Source of the DNA: Gammaproteobacteria bacterium | GTDB taxonomy: Bacteria; Pseudomonadota; Gammaproteobacteria; Steroidobacterales; Steroidobacteraceae | Assembly (NCBI GenBank): GCA_016707425.1 | Contig: JADJHU010000015.1 | Coordinates: 496,001 to 560,000 of the forward strand | Reading direction: 5' to 3' | Length of the DNA: 64,000 nt | Part shown: positions 52,631 to 61,555 of the stretch, piece by piece | How the letters are laid out: each line of letters starts with the position of its first letter | How positions within the stretch are numbered: position 1 is the stretch's first letter | Translations under genes and position numbers: made by a program | The notes under the pieces: generated by a model | What the model was told of the DNA's origin: nothing | What the model saw: only the letters and a program-made list of their open reading frames with translations | Database searches by the model: none

Positions 52631-53521
52631 GTGCGTACTTCTGCAGCGCTCGTCATCCTGGTGCTCCTGGGCGCCGATGCGCACGCACAGACCGCGCCCG
52701 GCGGAGGGCTTTTCGTGAAGATTACGCGCAACGGCGCGCCCGTGGCGAAGGCAACCGTGTGCGTGGGTACGACACTCGACCGCAATGCCTTCTACCAGTC
52801 CGCGACGGACCTTCAGGGATCGGTACGCTTTGCTTCCGTTCCCGGCGGGACGTTCGTCGTGACGGCACACGCCGGCGCGGGCGGCGCACAGCACGTTCAT
52901 GCGCCGGCAACGCCGGCGAATCCCCCGCCCCTTGTGTCGCTGACACTCGCTCTCCCGCTGTCCGGCGGGCCTGCCTGTCCCGATACGCCCGCCGGAGCTC
53001 AGCGGACGTTCAGGCCCTCCGCCATCACCCTGCCGCAGAGAAGCGCCGTGGAGGCCTGGCGCATCGAGCCGCAGAATCGCCAGCACTGCTTCGGAGCGAT
53101 CGGGGCTGAGTGCGGGCAGGCCCAGGGCGGCTTGCCGCTGACGGCCCTGTGTGCGAATGGCAGGTGCTTCGTGAACCCCGGTAGCTGGGACCACGATGAA
53201 TGCTGCTTCGCGCATCCGCTGGGGATGGCCTGCCAGGCGGGTCCACTGGATGCGGTCAGTGGGCATGACGGCCATTGCGTCACGGAATGGGACAAGGCGG
53301 TGCGTCTCACGACCAGGGGCCTGAACTGGGTCCGGGACGTCGACTTCGCGCGCACGAACGCGACCGGTACCGTCGAGTTTCCGCTCTACTGCGCGCCGCC
53401 GGGCATGCTGCTCCCGCCGGCTGATGCGGCCAAGTGCTGTTCGCGCCAGACGCGCGCACTCACGCCCGTGGAACAGGTCCGGGCGACGGCTGCAGGAGAG
53501 CCGCTGGCCGCCTGTCGCTGA
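52631..53521 (+). CDS. Secreted cysteine-rich protein, third gene of the autotransporter operon
   Basis: A 296-residue protein starting at GTG 52631 with signal peptide SAALVILVLLGADAHAQ. Residues about 25-90 resemble a small CNA-B/carboxypeptidase-regulatory-like beta module (KITRNGAPVAKATVCV, GSVRFASVPGGTFVV). The rest has about 14 cysteines including two CC pairs; the block NPGSWDHDECCFAHP near residue 190 has His, Asp and paired Cys. This does not match the phospholipase A2 CCxxHDxC order. Function is unknown. It is separated from the autotransporter by one base. Confidence 0.68.
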   Translation: MRTSAALVILVLLGADAHAQTAPGGGLFVKITRNGAPVAKATVCVGTTLDRNAFYQSATDLQGSVRFASVPGGTFVVTAHAGAGGAQHVHAPATPANPPPLVSLTLALPLSGGPACPDTPAGAQRTFRPSAITLPQRSAVEAWRIEPQNRQHCFGAIGAECGQAQGGLPLTALCANGRCFVNPGSWDHDECCFAHPLGMACQAGPLDAVSGHDGHCVTEWDKAVRLTTRGLNWVRDVDFARTNATGTVEFPLYCAPPGMLLPPADAAKCCSRQTRALTPVEQVRATAAGEPLAACR

Positions 53522-53678
53522 GGCTTCCAGGGCTTTTGCCGTACCCCGTAAGTCCGGGCGCGCCCCTCATTGTCCACTGGGCGAGGGTGTGACGAAGATG
53601 GCTGCCTCCGGACCCGGCGATTGCTTATGATTCAAATGGGCGGAATCCGTTACCCCCTGCTGAATCAAGGGTTTACAC

Positions 53679-55514
53679 ATGTGTGGAATCGTCGGTGCGG
53701 TCGCCGAGCGCAACATCGTCCCCATCCTCATGGAAGGGCTGCGGCGCCTCGAGTACCGGGGCTACGACTCGGCGGGCATCGCGGTGCTGGACGACACCGT
53801 CCACCTGAAGCGGGTGCGCACGGTCGGCAAGGTGAAGATGCTGCAGGAGGCCCTCGACGGGTCGCCCACGCACGGCAAGATCGGCATTGCCCACACGCGC
53901 TGGGCCACGCACGGCGTGCCGAGCGAGCGCAACGCGCATCCGCACGTGTCGCGCGACGGCCTCGCGATCGTGCACAACGGCATCATCGAGAACCACGAGG
54001 AGCTGCGCGCCGAGCTCACGCGTGCGGGCTACAGCTTCTCTTCGGAGACCGATACCGAGGTGATCGCCCACCGCATTCACTACCATCTCGGCACGCTGGG
54101 GGATCTCTTCAAGGCCGTGCGTGCCACGGTCGCCGAGCTCGAGGGCGCATACGCGCTGGCGGTGGTGAGTGAGCGCGATCCGGACCGCATCATCCTCGCA
54201 CGCGAGGGTTGTCCGGTGGTGATCGGCCTCGGGGTGGAGGAGAACTTCGTCGCTTCGGACGTGGCTGCGTTGCTGCCGGTGACGCGGCGCTTCGTGTTCC
54301 TCGAGGAAGGCGACGTTGCGGAGGTGCACCGGTCGTCGCTGCGCATCCTCGACCGCGAGGGCAACCGCGTCGAGCGGCCAGTGCGCGAGAGCGAGCTGTC
54401 CGCGGAAGCGGCCGAGAAGGGCCAGTACCGGCACTTCATGCTGAAGGAAATCCACGAACAGCCGCGCTCCGTCGCCGATACCCTCCAGGAGCGTGTCGCG
54501 AACGGCCGTCTCCTCGAAGCGGCCTTCGGGCCGGCAGCCGGCGAGGTGTTCCGGCGCGCCGAACATGTGCACATCGTCGCCTGCGGGACGAGCTTCCATG
54601 CCGGCGCGATCGCCCGTTACTTCATCGAGCAGATCTGCAGGCTTCCCTGCACGGCCGAGATCGCGAGTGAGTACCGCTACCGCAATCCCGTGGTGCCGAA
54701 GAACTCGCTCTTCGTGACGATCTCCCAGTCCGGCGAGACGGCCGATACGCTCGCCGCGCTGCGGCTTGCGAAGCAGGCGGGGTACCTGTCGTCACTCGCC
54801 ATCTGCAACGTGCCCGAGAGCTCGCTGGTGCGCGAATCCGAGCTCGTGATGCTGACACGGGCAGGCCCCGAGATCGGTGTCGCGTCCACCAAGGCCTTCA
54901 CCACGCAGCTCGCGGCGCTCATCATGCTCGTGATCGCACTCGCCAAGCACCACGGTGCCGACGCCGAACGCGAACGCGGGCTCGTGCAGCGTCTCATCGA
55001 GATTCCCTCCATCATCGAGAGGACGCTCACCCTCGACCCCGTGATCCAGGCTCTCGCCGGGCGCTTTGCCGAGAAGCGACACGCCCTCTTCCTCGGCCGG
55101 GGTGCGCTGCACCCGATCGCCCAGGAGGGCGCGCTGAAGCTCAAGGAGATCTCCTACATCCACGCTGAGGCGTATCCGGCCGGTGAGCTCAAGCACGGGC
55201 CGCTGGCGCTCGTCGATGATCAGATGCCGGTGATCGCCGTCGCTCCGAACAACGATCTCCTCGAGAAACTGAAGTCGAATCTCATGGAGGTGCGTGCCCG
55301 TGGCGGCGAGCTCATCGTGTTCGCCGATCCCGACTCCGGCATCGAGCCCTCGGAGGGCGTCACGGTGATCACGATGCCGAAGCACGTGAGCTACGTGCAG
55401 GCACCGCTCATCTACACCGTGCCTCTGCAGCTGCTCGCCTACCACGTGGCGATCCTCAAGGGCACGGATGTCGATCAGCCGAGGAATCTGGCGAAGAGCG
55501 TGACGGTGGAGTAG
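53679..55514 (+). CDS. glmS: Glutamine-fructose-6-phosphate aminotransferase (isomerising)
   Basis: A 611-residue enzyme that makes glucosamine-6-phosphate from fructose-6-phosphate and glutamine, the first step toward UDP-GlcNAc. The processed N-terminal Cys is in MCGIVGAV. The glutaminase domain has GYDSAGIAV and HTRWATHG. Two SIS domains follow (CGTSFHAGAIARYF, TISQSGETADTLAALR) with the C-terminal PRNLAKSVTVE. It is the pathway partner of glmU, which is 16 kb upstream. Confidence 0.97.
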   Translation: MCGIVGAVAERNIVPILMEGLRRLEYRGYDSAGIAVLDDTVHLKRVRTVGKVKMLQEALDGSPTHGKIGIAHTRWATHGVPSERNAHPHVSRDGLAIVHNGIIENHEELRAELTRAGYSFSSETDTEVIAHRIHYHLGTLGDLFKAVRATVAELEGAYALAVVSERDPDRIILAREGCPVVIGLGVEENFVASDVAALLPVTRRFVFLEEGDVAEVHRSSLRILDREGNRVERPVRESELSAEAAEKGQYRHFMLKEIHEQPRSVADTLQERVANGRLLEAAFGPAAGEVFRRAEHVHIVACGTSFHAGAIARYFIEQICRLPCTAEIASEYRYRNPVVPKNSLFVTISQSGETADTLAALRLAKQAGYLSSLAICNVPESSLVRESELVMLTRAGPEIGVASTKAFTTQLAALIMLVIALAKHHGADAERERGLVQRLIEIPSIIERTLTLDPVIQALAGRFAEKRHALFLGRGALHPIAQEGALKLKEISYIHAEAYPAGELKHGPLALVDDQMPVIAVAPNNDLLEKLKSNLMEVRARGGELIVFADPDSGIEPSEGVTVITMPKHVSYVQAPLIYTVPLQLLAYHVAILKGTDVDQPRNLAKSVTVE

Positions 55515-55588
55515 GCGGGTCATCGAAGCTCGCTCCCGCCACGCCCCAGCTTGTGCGGACAGGGGCAGTCCCGGCATGATGTACGTCG

Positions 55589-55981
55589 ATGGAACCCATC
55601 GACCTGCCTCGACCCTTGGAGGATTATTTCGCCTTCGCCGAGGTCGAGCGCCGTGCTGGTGCGCGGCGCTTCTGTATCACGCTGCCGTATCTCCACGATG
55701 CGCGCCTCGACCGCCTGCAGTGGTGGTGGCGCGTGGGCGAAGCCGAGGAGGCCCTGCTCGGTGAGCGGGGCCTGATGTCGAGACGCCACCGTGAGGTCGA
55801 GCGCTTCAGGCGGCATATCGGGCGCTGGCTCGTGAACACCGGACAGCGGCTCGAGGGCCAGGACCCGATTCCGCGCATCGTCAGCGTGGCGGCCGATTTG
55901 CGGTCCGCTGCCGCCGGTGCAGAGGCGGCGGATCCATTACCGGCGAGTGCTTCCGTGTCTGTGATGCGCGCCGTCGGGTGA
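55589..55981 (+). CDS. Small hypothetical protein
   Basis: A 130-residue Arg/Glu-rich protein with no signal peptide or membrane helix. The segment DRLQWWWRVGEAEEALLGERG is followed by a basic helix (SRRHREVERFRRHIGRWL). No domain was recognised. It lies between glmS and the convergent rimO and starts 74 bases after glmS. A longer open frame on the other strand is considered a shadow, but this gene is only moderately supported. Confidence 0.45.
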   Translation: MEPIDLPRPLEDYFAFAEVERRAGARRFCITLPYLHDARLDRLQWWWRVGEAEEALLGERGLMSRRHREVERFRRHIGRWLVNTGQRLEGQDPIPRIVSVAADLRSAAAGAEAADPLPASASVSVMRAVG

Positions 55982-56000
55982 CAGCCCGCCTCGAGAGCGC

Positions 56001-57320
56001 TCAGGCGATGAGCCTGGCCTTCAGATCGTAGGCGCTCGCTCCGAGGACTTCGACATCCGCCCAGTCGCCGGGCTTGAGGTGTTCGGCCTTCTGGATGCGC
56101 ACGACGCCGTCGATTTCCGGGGCGTCGCCCGCGCTGCGGGCAACTGCACGGGTGCCATCGATCGCATCGACCAGTACGCGCATCCGTTGCCCGATACGGG
56201 CCCGCAGACGCCGGGTGCTGATTGCGCGCGCACGCTCCATGAAGCGCGCGTAGCGCTCTGCCGCCACCTCGGCGGGCACCTGGCACGCCAGCTGGTTCGC
56301 CGCGGCACCCTCGACGGCCGAGTAGCGGAAGCAGCCGACGCGATCGAGCTGCGCATCCTCGAGCCACTCGAGCAGCTCCTCGAATTCGTGCTCCGTCTCG
56401 CCCGGGAAGCCGACGATGAAGCTGCTCCGGATCACGAGATCGGGGCAGACCGAGCGCCACGCCCGGATACGCGCGAGCGTATCTTCGGAGTGCGCGGGCC
56501 GGCGCATGCGTCTGAGCACCGCGGGGCTCGCATGCTGGAAGGGCACGTCGAGATAGGGGAGCACGCGGCCGTCGGCCATGAGCGGAATGACCTCGTCCAC
56601 GTGCGGATAGGGGTAGACGTAGTGCAGGCGTATCCAGGCGCCGAGCTCGCCCAGCTCACGTGCAAGATCGACCAGGCGGCTGCGGTGGCTGCGCCCGTGC
56701 CACTCGGCGGGACGGTAGCGGATGTCGGCACCGTAGGCGCTCGTGTCCTGGGAGATCACGAGGAGCTCCTTCACTCCGGCACGGACGAGGCTTTCGGCTT
56801 CACGCAGCACCTCGTCGATCGGGCGGCTCGTGAGCCGTCCGCGCAGCGCAGGGATGATGCAGAAGCTGCAGCTGTTGTTGCAGCCCTCCGAGATCTTGAG
56901 ATATGCGTAGTGCCGCGGCGTGAGGCGGATGCCCTGGGCGGGCAGGAGATCGACGAAGGGATCGTGGCGGGGCGGCAGGTGCTCGTGCACGGCACTCATG
57001 ACGTCCTCATAGGCGTGCGGGCCGGTGACCTTGAGCACGCGTGGATGCTTCTCCAGGATCCTCCCGGGCCGTGCGCCCAGGCAGCCGGTGACGATCACGC
57101 GGCCGTTGTGGTCGAGTGCCTCGCCGATCGCCTGCAGCGACTCATCGATCGCGGCGTCGATGAATCCGCAGGTGTTGACGACGACGAGGTCGGCGGCCTC
57201 GTAGGTCGCCGAGACCTCGTACCCCTCCGCACGCAGGCGCGTGAGGATGCGCTCGGAATCCACGAGCGCCTTCGGGCAGCCGAGGCTGACGAATCCGATC
57301 CTGGGGGGGTGCGCGGCCAT
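56001..57320 (-). CDS. rimO: Ribosomal protein uS12 methylthiotransferase
   Basis: A 439-residue radical-SAM enzyme that adds a methylthio group to Asp of ribosomal protein S12. Start ATG 57320 gives the canonical RIGFVSLGCPKALVDSE. The MTTase domain carries its own cluster cysteines (VNTCGFID, TGCLGARPG). The radical-SAM cluster is CNNSCSFC (about residues 147-154). A C-terminal TRAM domain follows (RVLVDAIDGT...DWADVEV). A longer upstream extension was rejected. Confidence 0.96.
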   Translation of the reverse strand: MAAHPPRIGFVSLGCPKALVDSERILTRLRAEGYEVSATYEAADLVVVNTCGFIDAAIDESLQAIGEALDHNGRVIVTGCLGARPGRILEKHPRVLKVTGPHAYEDVMSAVHEHLPPRHDPFVDLLPAQGIRLTPRHYAYLKISEGCNNSCSFCIIPALRGRLTSRPIDEVLREAESLVRAGVKELLVISQDTSAYGADIRYRPAEWHGRSHRSRLVDLARELGELGAWIRLHYVYPYPHVDEVIPLMADGRVLPYLDVPFQHASPAVLRRMRRPAHSEDTLARIRAWRSVCPDLVIRSSFIVGFPGETEHEFEELLEWLEDAQLDRVGCFRYSAVEGAAANQLACQVPAEVAAERYARFMERARAISTRRLRARIGQRMRVLVDAIDGTRAVARSAGDAPEIDGVVRIQKAEHLKPGDWADVEVLGASAYDLKARLIA

Positions 57321-57364
57321 CGACCGGGGGCTCCTGGGCAGGGCCTGGAAGGCGGCCGCGTATC

Positions 57365-57568
57365 CTACGGACCGGCCGGGAGTTCGCCAAGTTCCCGTCC
57401 GTGCAATCCGGACGGCGGGACGCCGGGGCCGTGGATGTCCTGGATCATCCCGGCATGGCAGTGACGCAGTGCGAAGAAGACGCACAGCGCAACGATCGGC
57501 ATGGCCAGCCACCGCCAGAGCACGCTTCTGCGCGGGTGTGGAGATCCGGTATCAGGGGCTTCGGCCAT
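57365..57568 (-). CDS. Small membrane protein of unknown function
   Basis: A 67-residue frame with one predicted membrane helix (SVLWRWLAMPIVALCVFFAL) and a Gly/Pro tail. It lies between rimO and the MATE gene on the same strand, 44 bases before rimO. No homologue was recognised, and weak support leaves it possibly non-coding. Confidence 0.35.
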   Translation of the reverse strand: MAEAPDTGSPHPRRSVLWRWLAMPIVALCVFFALRHCHAGMIQDIHGPGVPPSGLHGRELGELPAGP

Positions 57569-57598
57569 GCTGTCAGCGTACCCGCATGTGGGCGATTC

Positions 57599-58987
57599 TC
57601 ACAGTCCGTGCCTTGCGCCGGGAGGCGGTGCACCGCCAGCTGCGGACGCTCCGAAGCGCAGCCGCTCATCGAGCTGGCGGCGCAGGAGCCAGTAGCTCGC
57701 GACCGCCTGCAGCGCCACGGTTGCGATGGACAGGTACCACACGTGCACGATTTCGAACCACGGCTGCACGGACAGCCAGATGACGGGAAGCACGAACGTG
57801 ACCAGCCGGCTCGCACTGCTGGCGAGCGCCGGGAGCGTATTGCCCAGGCCCTGGAAGAGACTCGAGCAGGCGAAGATCACGCCGTTGGCAACGAAGCTCA
57901 GTGAGACGAGGCGCAGGTATTCCGCACCGATCGCGATGACCCGCGGGTCGGTACTGAAGGCTCCCACCATCCGTTCCGCACCCAGCTGGCTTGCGAGTGT
58001 CAGGAGGACCATCGATCCGACACTCAGGATGGTCGCGATGCGAAAGGTCTCGCGCACCCGCTTCGCGTGGCGCGCGCCGAAATTCTGTCCCGCAACCGGG
58101 GACGCTGCAAAGGCGATGGCCATGACCGGCATGAAGAGCGACTGCATGACGCGCGAACCGATGCCGAAGCCGGCCTGCGCTCCGGCGCCGAAGTCGCGGA
58201 TTGCCCAGTAGATCACTGCCACATAGGTGAACATGAGCGCGAATTCGCCGCCCGCAGGCAGGCCGATGCGCAGCATGCGCCACCACGTGGCCAGCTGCGG
58301 CCGCACCAGCGAGAGATCGAGCCGCACGTATTTTTCGAGGCGCGAGAAATACCACGCGAGCATCACCACGCCGGCCGCAATCGCGATCGAGCTCGCGAGA
58401 CCGGCGCCGAGCACCCCGAGCGGGCGCCCGGTGCCCCACCCGGCGATGAGCACCGGCGCGAGGGCGGCGTTCAGGGCGACCGTGAGCACCTGGACCACCA
58501 TCGTGGGCCGCACGATGCCCGTGCCGCGCAGTGCCGAGCTCATGGCGATCAGCGCGAACTGCAGCGCCATGCCGGGCAGGAACCAGTGGAGATAGGTCGT
58601 GCCGGCCGCCGTCGTGCCGGCATCCGCCCCGATCGACTCCATATAGGGTCCGGCGAGCGCGTAGCCGGCGAGCAGCATCAGGCCCGAGATGGTGGCGGCC
58701 AGCGCCAGCGACTGATTGAAGACGAGAGTGGCATCGCGCCGGTCGTCGCGTCCCACGGCGTGGGAGATGAGCGTCACGGTGCCGATGCCGAGGATCTGCG
58801 TCAGGCCGATGACGATGAACATCGCATTGCCGGCGCCGCCGACCCCGGCGATGGCCTCCTTGCCGATGCCCGCGACGAAATAGAGATCGACCAGATAGTA
58901 AAGCGTCTGCACCAGCATGCCGAAGCCGATGAAGGCCGCCATGCCGAGCAGATGCCTGGCAATCGGACCTTGGGTGAGATCCTTCAT
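57599..58987 (-). CDS. MATE family multidrug/toxin efflux transporter
   Basis: A 462-residue protein with twelve hydrophobic segments. The N-terminus MKDLTQGPIARHLLGMAAFIGFG and the internal ASPVAGQNFGARHAKRV motif are characteristic of MATE exporters driven by sodium or protons. The ATG at 58987 overlaps the cofD stop by three bases within an ATGA; a GTG nine bases upstream is an alternative. It is the last gene of the F420 cluster transcript, so coupling to that cofactor pathway is possible but may be accidental. Confidence 0.92.
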   Translation of the reverse strand: MKDLTQGPIARHLLGMAAFIGFGMLVQTLYYLVDLYFVAGIGKEAIAGVGGAGNAMFIVIGLTQILGIGTVTLISHAVGRDDRRDATLVFNQSLALAATISGLMLLAGYALAGPYMESIGADAGTTAAGTTYLHWFLPGMALQFALIAMSSALRGTGIVRPTMVVQVLTVALNAALAPVLIAGWGTGRPLGVLGAGLASSIAIAAGVVMLAWYFSRLEKYVRLDLSLVRPQLATWWRMLRIGLPAGGEFALMFTYVAVIYWAIRDFGAGAQAGFGIGSRVMQSLFMPVMAIAFAASPVAGQNFGARHAKRVRETFRIATILSVGSMVLLTLASQLGAERMVGAFSTDPRVIAIGAEYLRLVSLSFVANGVIFACSSLFQGLGNTLPALASSASRLVTFVLPVIWLSVQPWFEIVHVWYLSIATVALQAVASYWLLRRQLDERLRFGASAAGGAPPPGARHGL

Positions 58988-59931
58988 GCGAGGCACCTCA
59001 GGACGCGTCGCGCCAGGCGATCGCGGTCGGGAATCGAGCGCATGACGGTGTCATCGACCTGCACGCTGATACCGAGGGCCTCGATGCGCGGCGCGAGGTG
59101 CGCATCCTGTTCGTCGATCACCAGGATGTCCAGCAGCCCTGCGTAGTGCTCCGCGATTGCCAGCGCGCTGCTCGAGCCCGCAAGTTCGCGCAGCAGCTTC
59201 GCAGCCGGTCCCTTGAGCGCCTCGCCGCCCACGATCGGAGAAACGGCGACCACGCGCACGGTGCTGCGTTCGAGCCACGCACGTACGTCCGGTACGGCGA
59301 GGATCGGGTCGATGCTGAGATGAGGATTGGACGGGCAGAGCACGGCGGCGCACGGAACGTCGCCGGCGAGCAGCGCGGCGAGCGGCGGCGAAGGTCGGGC
59401 AGACCGGGCGCCGCGATATTCGATGGCGCGCACCCTGGGGCGGCACTGCCGGTGCACGAAGTAGTCCTGGAAGTCGAGCAGGCCCTCGTCCGTGTCGAGG
59501 ATGGTGCGCACGGGGTCGTCGGACATCGGCACGATGGGCGTGTCGATGCCGAGTGCCGTGGCAAGCTCGCGGGTCACCGCGGACAGCAGTCGGCCCGAAC
59601 GCAGCCGCTCGGTGCGCAGGACATGCATCGCGAGGTCCCGGTCGCCGAGGCGGAACCAGTCTGGTCCGCCGAGTCTCTCCAGTGCCTCCAGGAAATGCCA
59701 GGTCTCGTCCGCCCGGCCCCAGCCGCGCGTCGTGTCCGCCGTATCCGAGAGTGTGTAGACGAGCGTGTCGATGTCGGGGCAGATGCGCAGGCCCAGATGC
59801 TCGAAGTCATCGCCCGTGTTCGCCACGACGACGAGTCCGCCGGCCGGCGCGGTCCGGGCGAGCCCGTGAGCGAGCTTTGCGCCGCCGACGCCGCCGGAAA
59901 GTGCGACGACGGGTGCGTGCGCCGCACTCAC
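58984..59931 (-). CDS. cofD: 2-phospho-L-lactate transferase CofD (F420 biosynthesis)
   Basis: A 315-residue enzyme that transfers the phospholactyl-type unit onto the deazaflavin Fo to give F420-0. ALSGGVGGAKLAHGLA at the N-terminus and ANTGDDFEHLGLRICPDIDTLVYTLS are diagnostic. The GTG at 59931, seven bases after cofE, was chosen because homology begins at once. Gammaproteobacterial cofD genes are uncommon. The donor may be phosphoenolpyruvate, phospholactate or 3-phosphoglycerate; sequence alone does not decide. Confidence 0.9.
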   Translation of the reverse strand: MSAAHAPVVALSGGVGGAKLAHGLARTAPAGGLVVVANTGDDFEHLGLRICPDIDTLVYTLSDTADTTRGWGRADETWHFLEALERLGGPDWFRLGDRDLAMHVLRTERLRSGRLLSAVTRELATALGIDTPIVPMSDDPVRTILDTDEGLLDFQDYFVHRQCRPRVRAIEYRGARSARPSPPLAALLAGDVPCAAVLCPSNPHLSIDPILAVPDVRAWLERSTVRVVAVSPIVGGEALKGPAAKLLRELAGSSSALAIAEHYAGLLDILVIDEQDAHLAPRIEALGISVQVDDTVMRSIPDRDRLARRVLRCLA

Positions 59932-59938
59932 CGGAACC

Positions 59939-60739
59939 TCATCGGAAGAGATCGATCTCGCGGGCACGCTGCAGGGCCCGCGCTCCGCGCTCACCGGAGG
60001 ACTCGGCTGCCGCGAGATGCTCGAGCCCGCGGATCACCGCGGCCGGGCGGCCTTCGCCGGCCTCGCCCATCGCGAGGACACCGATGGCAGCGAGGCTGTC
60101 GGCCAGGGCGATCTCGGTGTGCCGCAGGCTGCGTCCGCCACGATCGGGACGGCCGCGCAGATCCACGAGTGCCGGCAGGCCGGCGGCGCCGATCGCGTGG
60201 CCCGTGGTGCCGAGCCGCCACGCGCGCCCCAGGCTGTCGGCGATGATCACGGCGCATTCGATGCCGGCGCGTGCGCGCAGTGCGGCACGCAGTCGCTGCG
60301 CGGACTCGTCCGGATCCTGCGGCAACAGCAGTGCCTCGGTTTCCCCGGCAGAATCGGGCAGATTCGACTGATCGACGCCCGCATTGGCGAGGACGAGGCC
60401 GCGCAGGTCCTCGACGACGATCACCTCACGTCCCACGCGCAGCACCGAGCGCGATTCGCGCAGCACGAGCTCGACCAGCCGGGCATCCTTGCCCGTGGCC
60501 GAGGCGAGCTCGCGCGCCCGCGTGGATGGCACGACCTCGGCGAGAGGCACGCGCCGACCCTCGGCCTTCGAGACGATCTTCTGGGCGACCACGAGCACGT
60601 CGTCGTGGCGCAGCCCGACGCCCTCGCGCGCAGCCGCCTCGAGTAGCAGCACTGCGAGATCGGCTCCGGCCGGGACTTCGGGCAGTCCCCCGAGGGCGGT
60701 GATGGTCAGCCGGGCGGGCGAGATGTAGGTCGCCGTCAC
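59939..60739 (-). CDS. cofE: Coenzyme F420-0:L-glutamate ligase CofE
   Basis: A 266-residue ligase that adds gamma-linked glutamates to F420-0. LRHDDVLVVAQKIVSKAEGR near residue 38, ANAGVDQSNLP and ADSLGRAWRLGTTGHAIGAAG are conserved CofE/FbiB blocks. The second, nitroreductase-like FbiB domain found in actinobacteria is absent, so this is the short CofE form. The GTG at 60739 overlaps the stop of the upstream oxidoreductase gene by four bases (GTGA), so translation is coupled. Confidence 0.9.
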   Translation of the reverse strand: MTATYISPARLTITALGGLPEVPAGADLAVLLLEAAAREGVGLRHDDVLVVAQKIVSKAEGRRVPLAEVVPSTRARELASATGKDARLVELVLRESRSVLRVGREVIVVEDLRGLVLANAGVDQSNLPDSAGETEALLLPQDPDESAQRLRAALRARAGIECAVIIADSLGRAWRLGTTGHAIGAAGLPALVDLRGRPDRGGRSLRHTEIALADSLAAIGVLAMGEAGEGRPAAVIRGLEHLAAAESSGERGARALQRAREIDLFR

Positions 60740-61434
60740 TTGCCGAGCACGATGCGCAGGCCGGCTCCCTTGACTCCGAACTTGCGGTTGATCTGGATGA
60801 GCACTGAGGTGAGCGCTTCGGAAGCCGCAGAGTTGGCGAGTGGTCCGGCTGGCCAGCCCTTGAGTCCGATGGCCTCGATGAGGCCGATGACGGTGTCCCG
60901 TGCCGCGACATCGTCGCCGCACACGAGGACATCGCACTCGGGCAGCTCGTCGGCCGCGAGTTTCTCGGCCGCGATGTTCTGGAAGGCGGAGACGACCTTG
61001 ACCTGCGGGCCGAGGAGCTGCTGCGCCTCGACGGCGGCGCAGCCGGCGGCCGGAAGCTGCACCGTGCCGACCTTGGGCGGCTTGAGCGGCACGGTCGCGT
61101 CGATGAGGATCTTGCCGTCGAGTGCGCCGCGGACCGCCATGAGCGTGCCGTGGTGCGCCTCGTAGGGCACGGTGAGGGCCACGATCTGCGCGCGCTGCGC
61201 CGCCGGCGCCAGCTCGTCGGCCTCGATGTGCGCTCCCGGGAGCTGCGCACGCAGCGGCTCGGCCGCTTTCACTGCCTTGTCGCGCGAACGCGAGGCAATG
61301 ATGATGGGGTAGCCCCTGCGTGCCCACTGTTTGGCGAGCCCGGAGCCGAGTGCCCCCGTGCCGCCGAGGATGGCAATGCTGGGTTTTGCGCCGGACCCCT
61401 GGGGGTTTTCAGTCGATCGATGATTCTGTGCCAT
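60736..61434 (-). CDS. npdG: F420-dependent NADP oxidoreductase-like protein
   Basis: A 232-residue Rossmann-fold protein. The N-terminus IAILGGTGALGSGLAKQWARRG, followed by IIIASRSRDKA, matches F420-dependent NADP reductases (Fno/NpdG) that move hydride between reduced F420 and NADP. The C-terminal NKKFGVK-type end (RKFGVKGAGLRIVLG) also fits. It is the first gene of a three-gene cluster with cofE and cofD and diverges from the methyltransferase gene. ATG 61434 was chosen because upstream residues are not conserved. Confidence 0.88.
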   Translation of the reverse strand: MAQNHRSTENPQGSGAKPSIAILGGTGALGSGLAKQWARRGYPIIIASRSRDKAVKAAEPLRAQLPGAHIEADELAPAAQRAQIVALTVPYEAHHGTLMAVRGALDGKILIDATVPLKPPKVGTVQLPAAGCAAVEAQQLLGPQVKVVSAFQNIAAEKLAADELPECDVLVCGDDVAARDTVIGLIEAIGLKGWPAGPLANSAASEALTSVLIQINRKFGVKGAGLRIVLGK

Positions 61435-61555
61435 GGTGGACAATGATAGCCGATCGTCCCGATTGCCCGCGCGATTGCGTGCGGCGATGGCTCTCGGCAT
61501 GCTGCGGGCCGGGCCGGCCGGAGACCGGAGCAACCGGGGAGCCGTCTTTCGGGGT

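Noticed and set aside
52631..53521. Phospholipase A2 assignment for the cysteine-rich protein
   Set aside because: The HDECC block has the elements in a different order from the CCxxHDxC active-site motif, and no calcium loop is visible.
53522..53678. A glmS-type ribozyme or riboswitch before glmS
   Set aside because: No glmS ribozyme core was recognised, and such ribozymes are mainly in Gram-positive bacteria.
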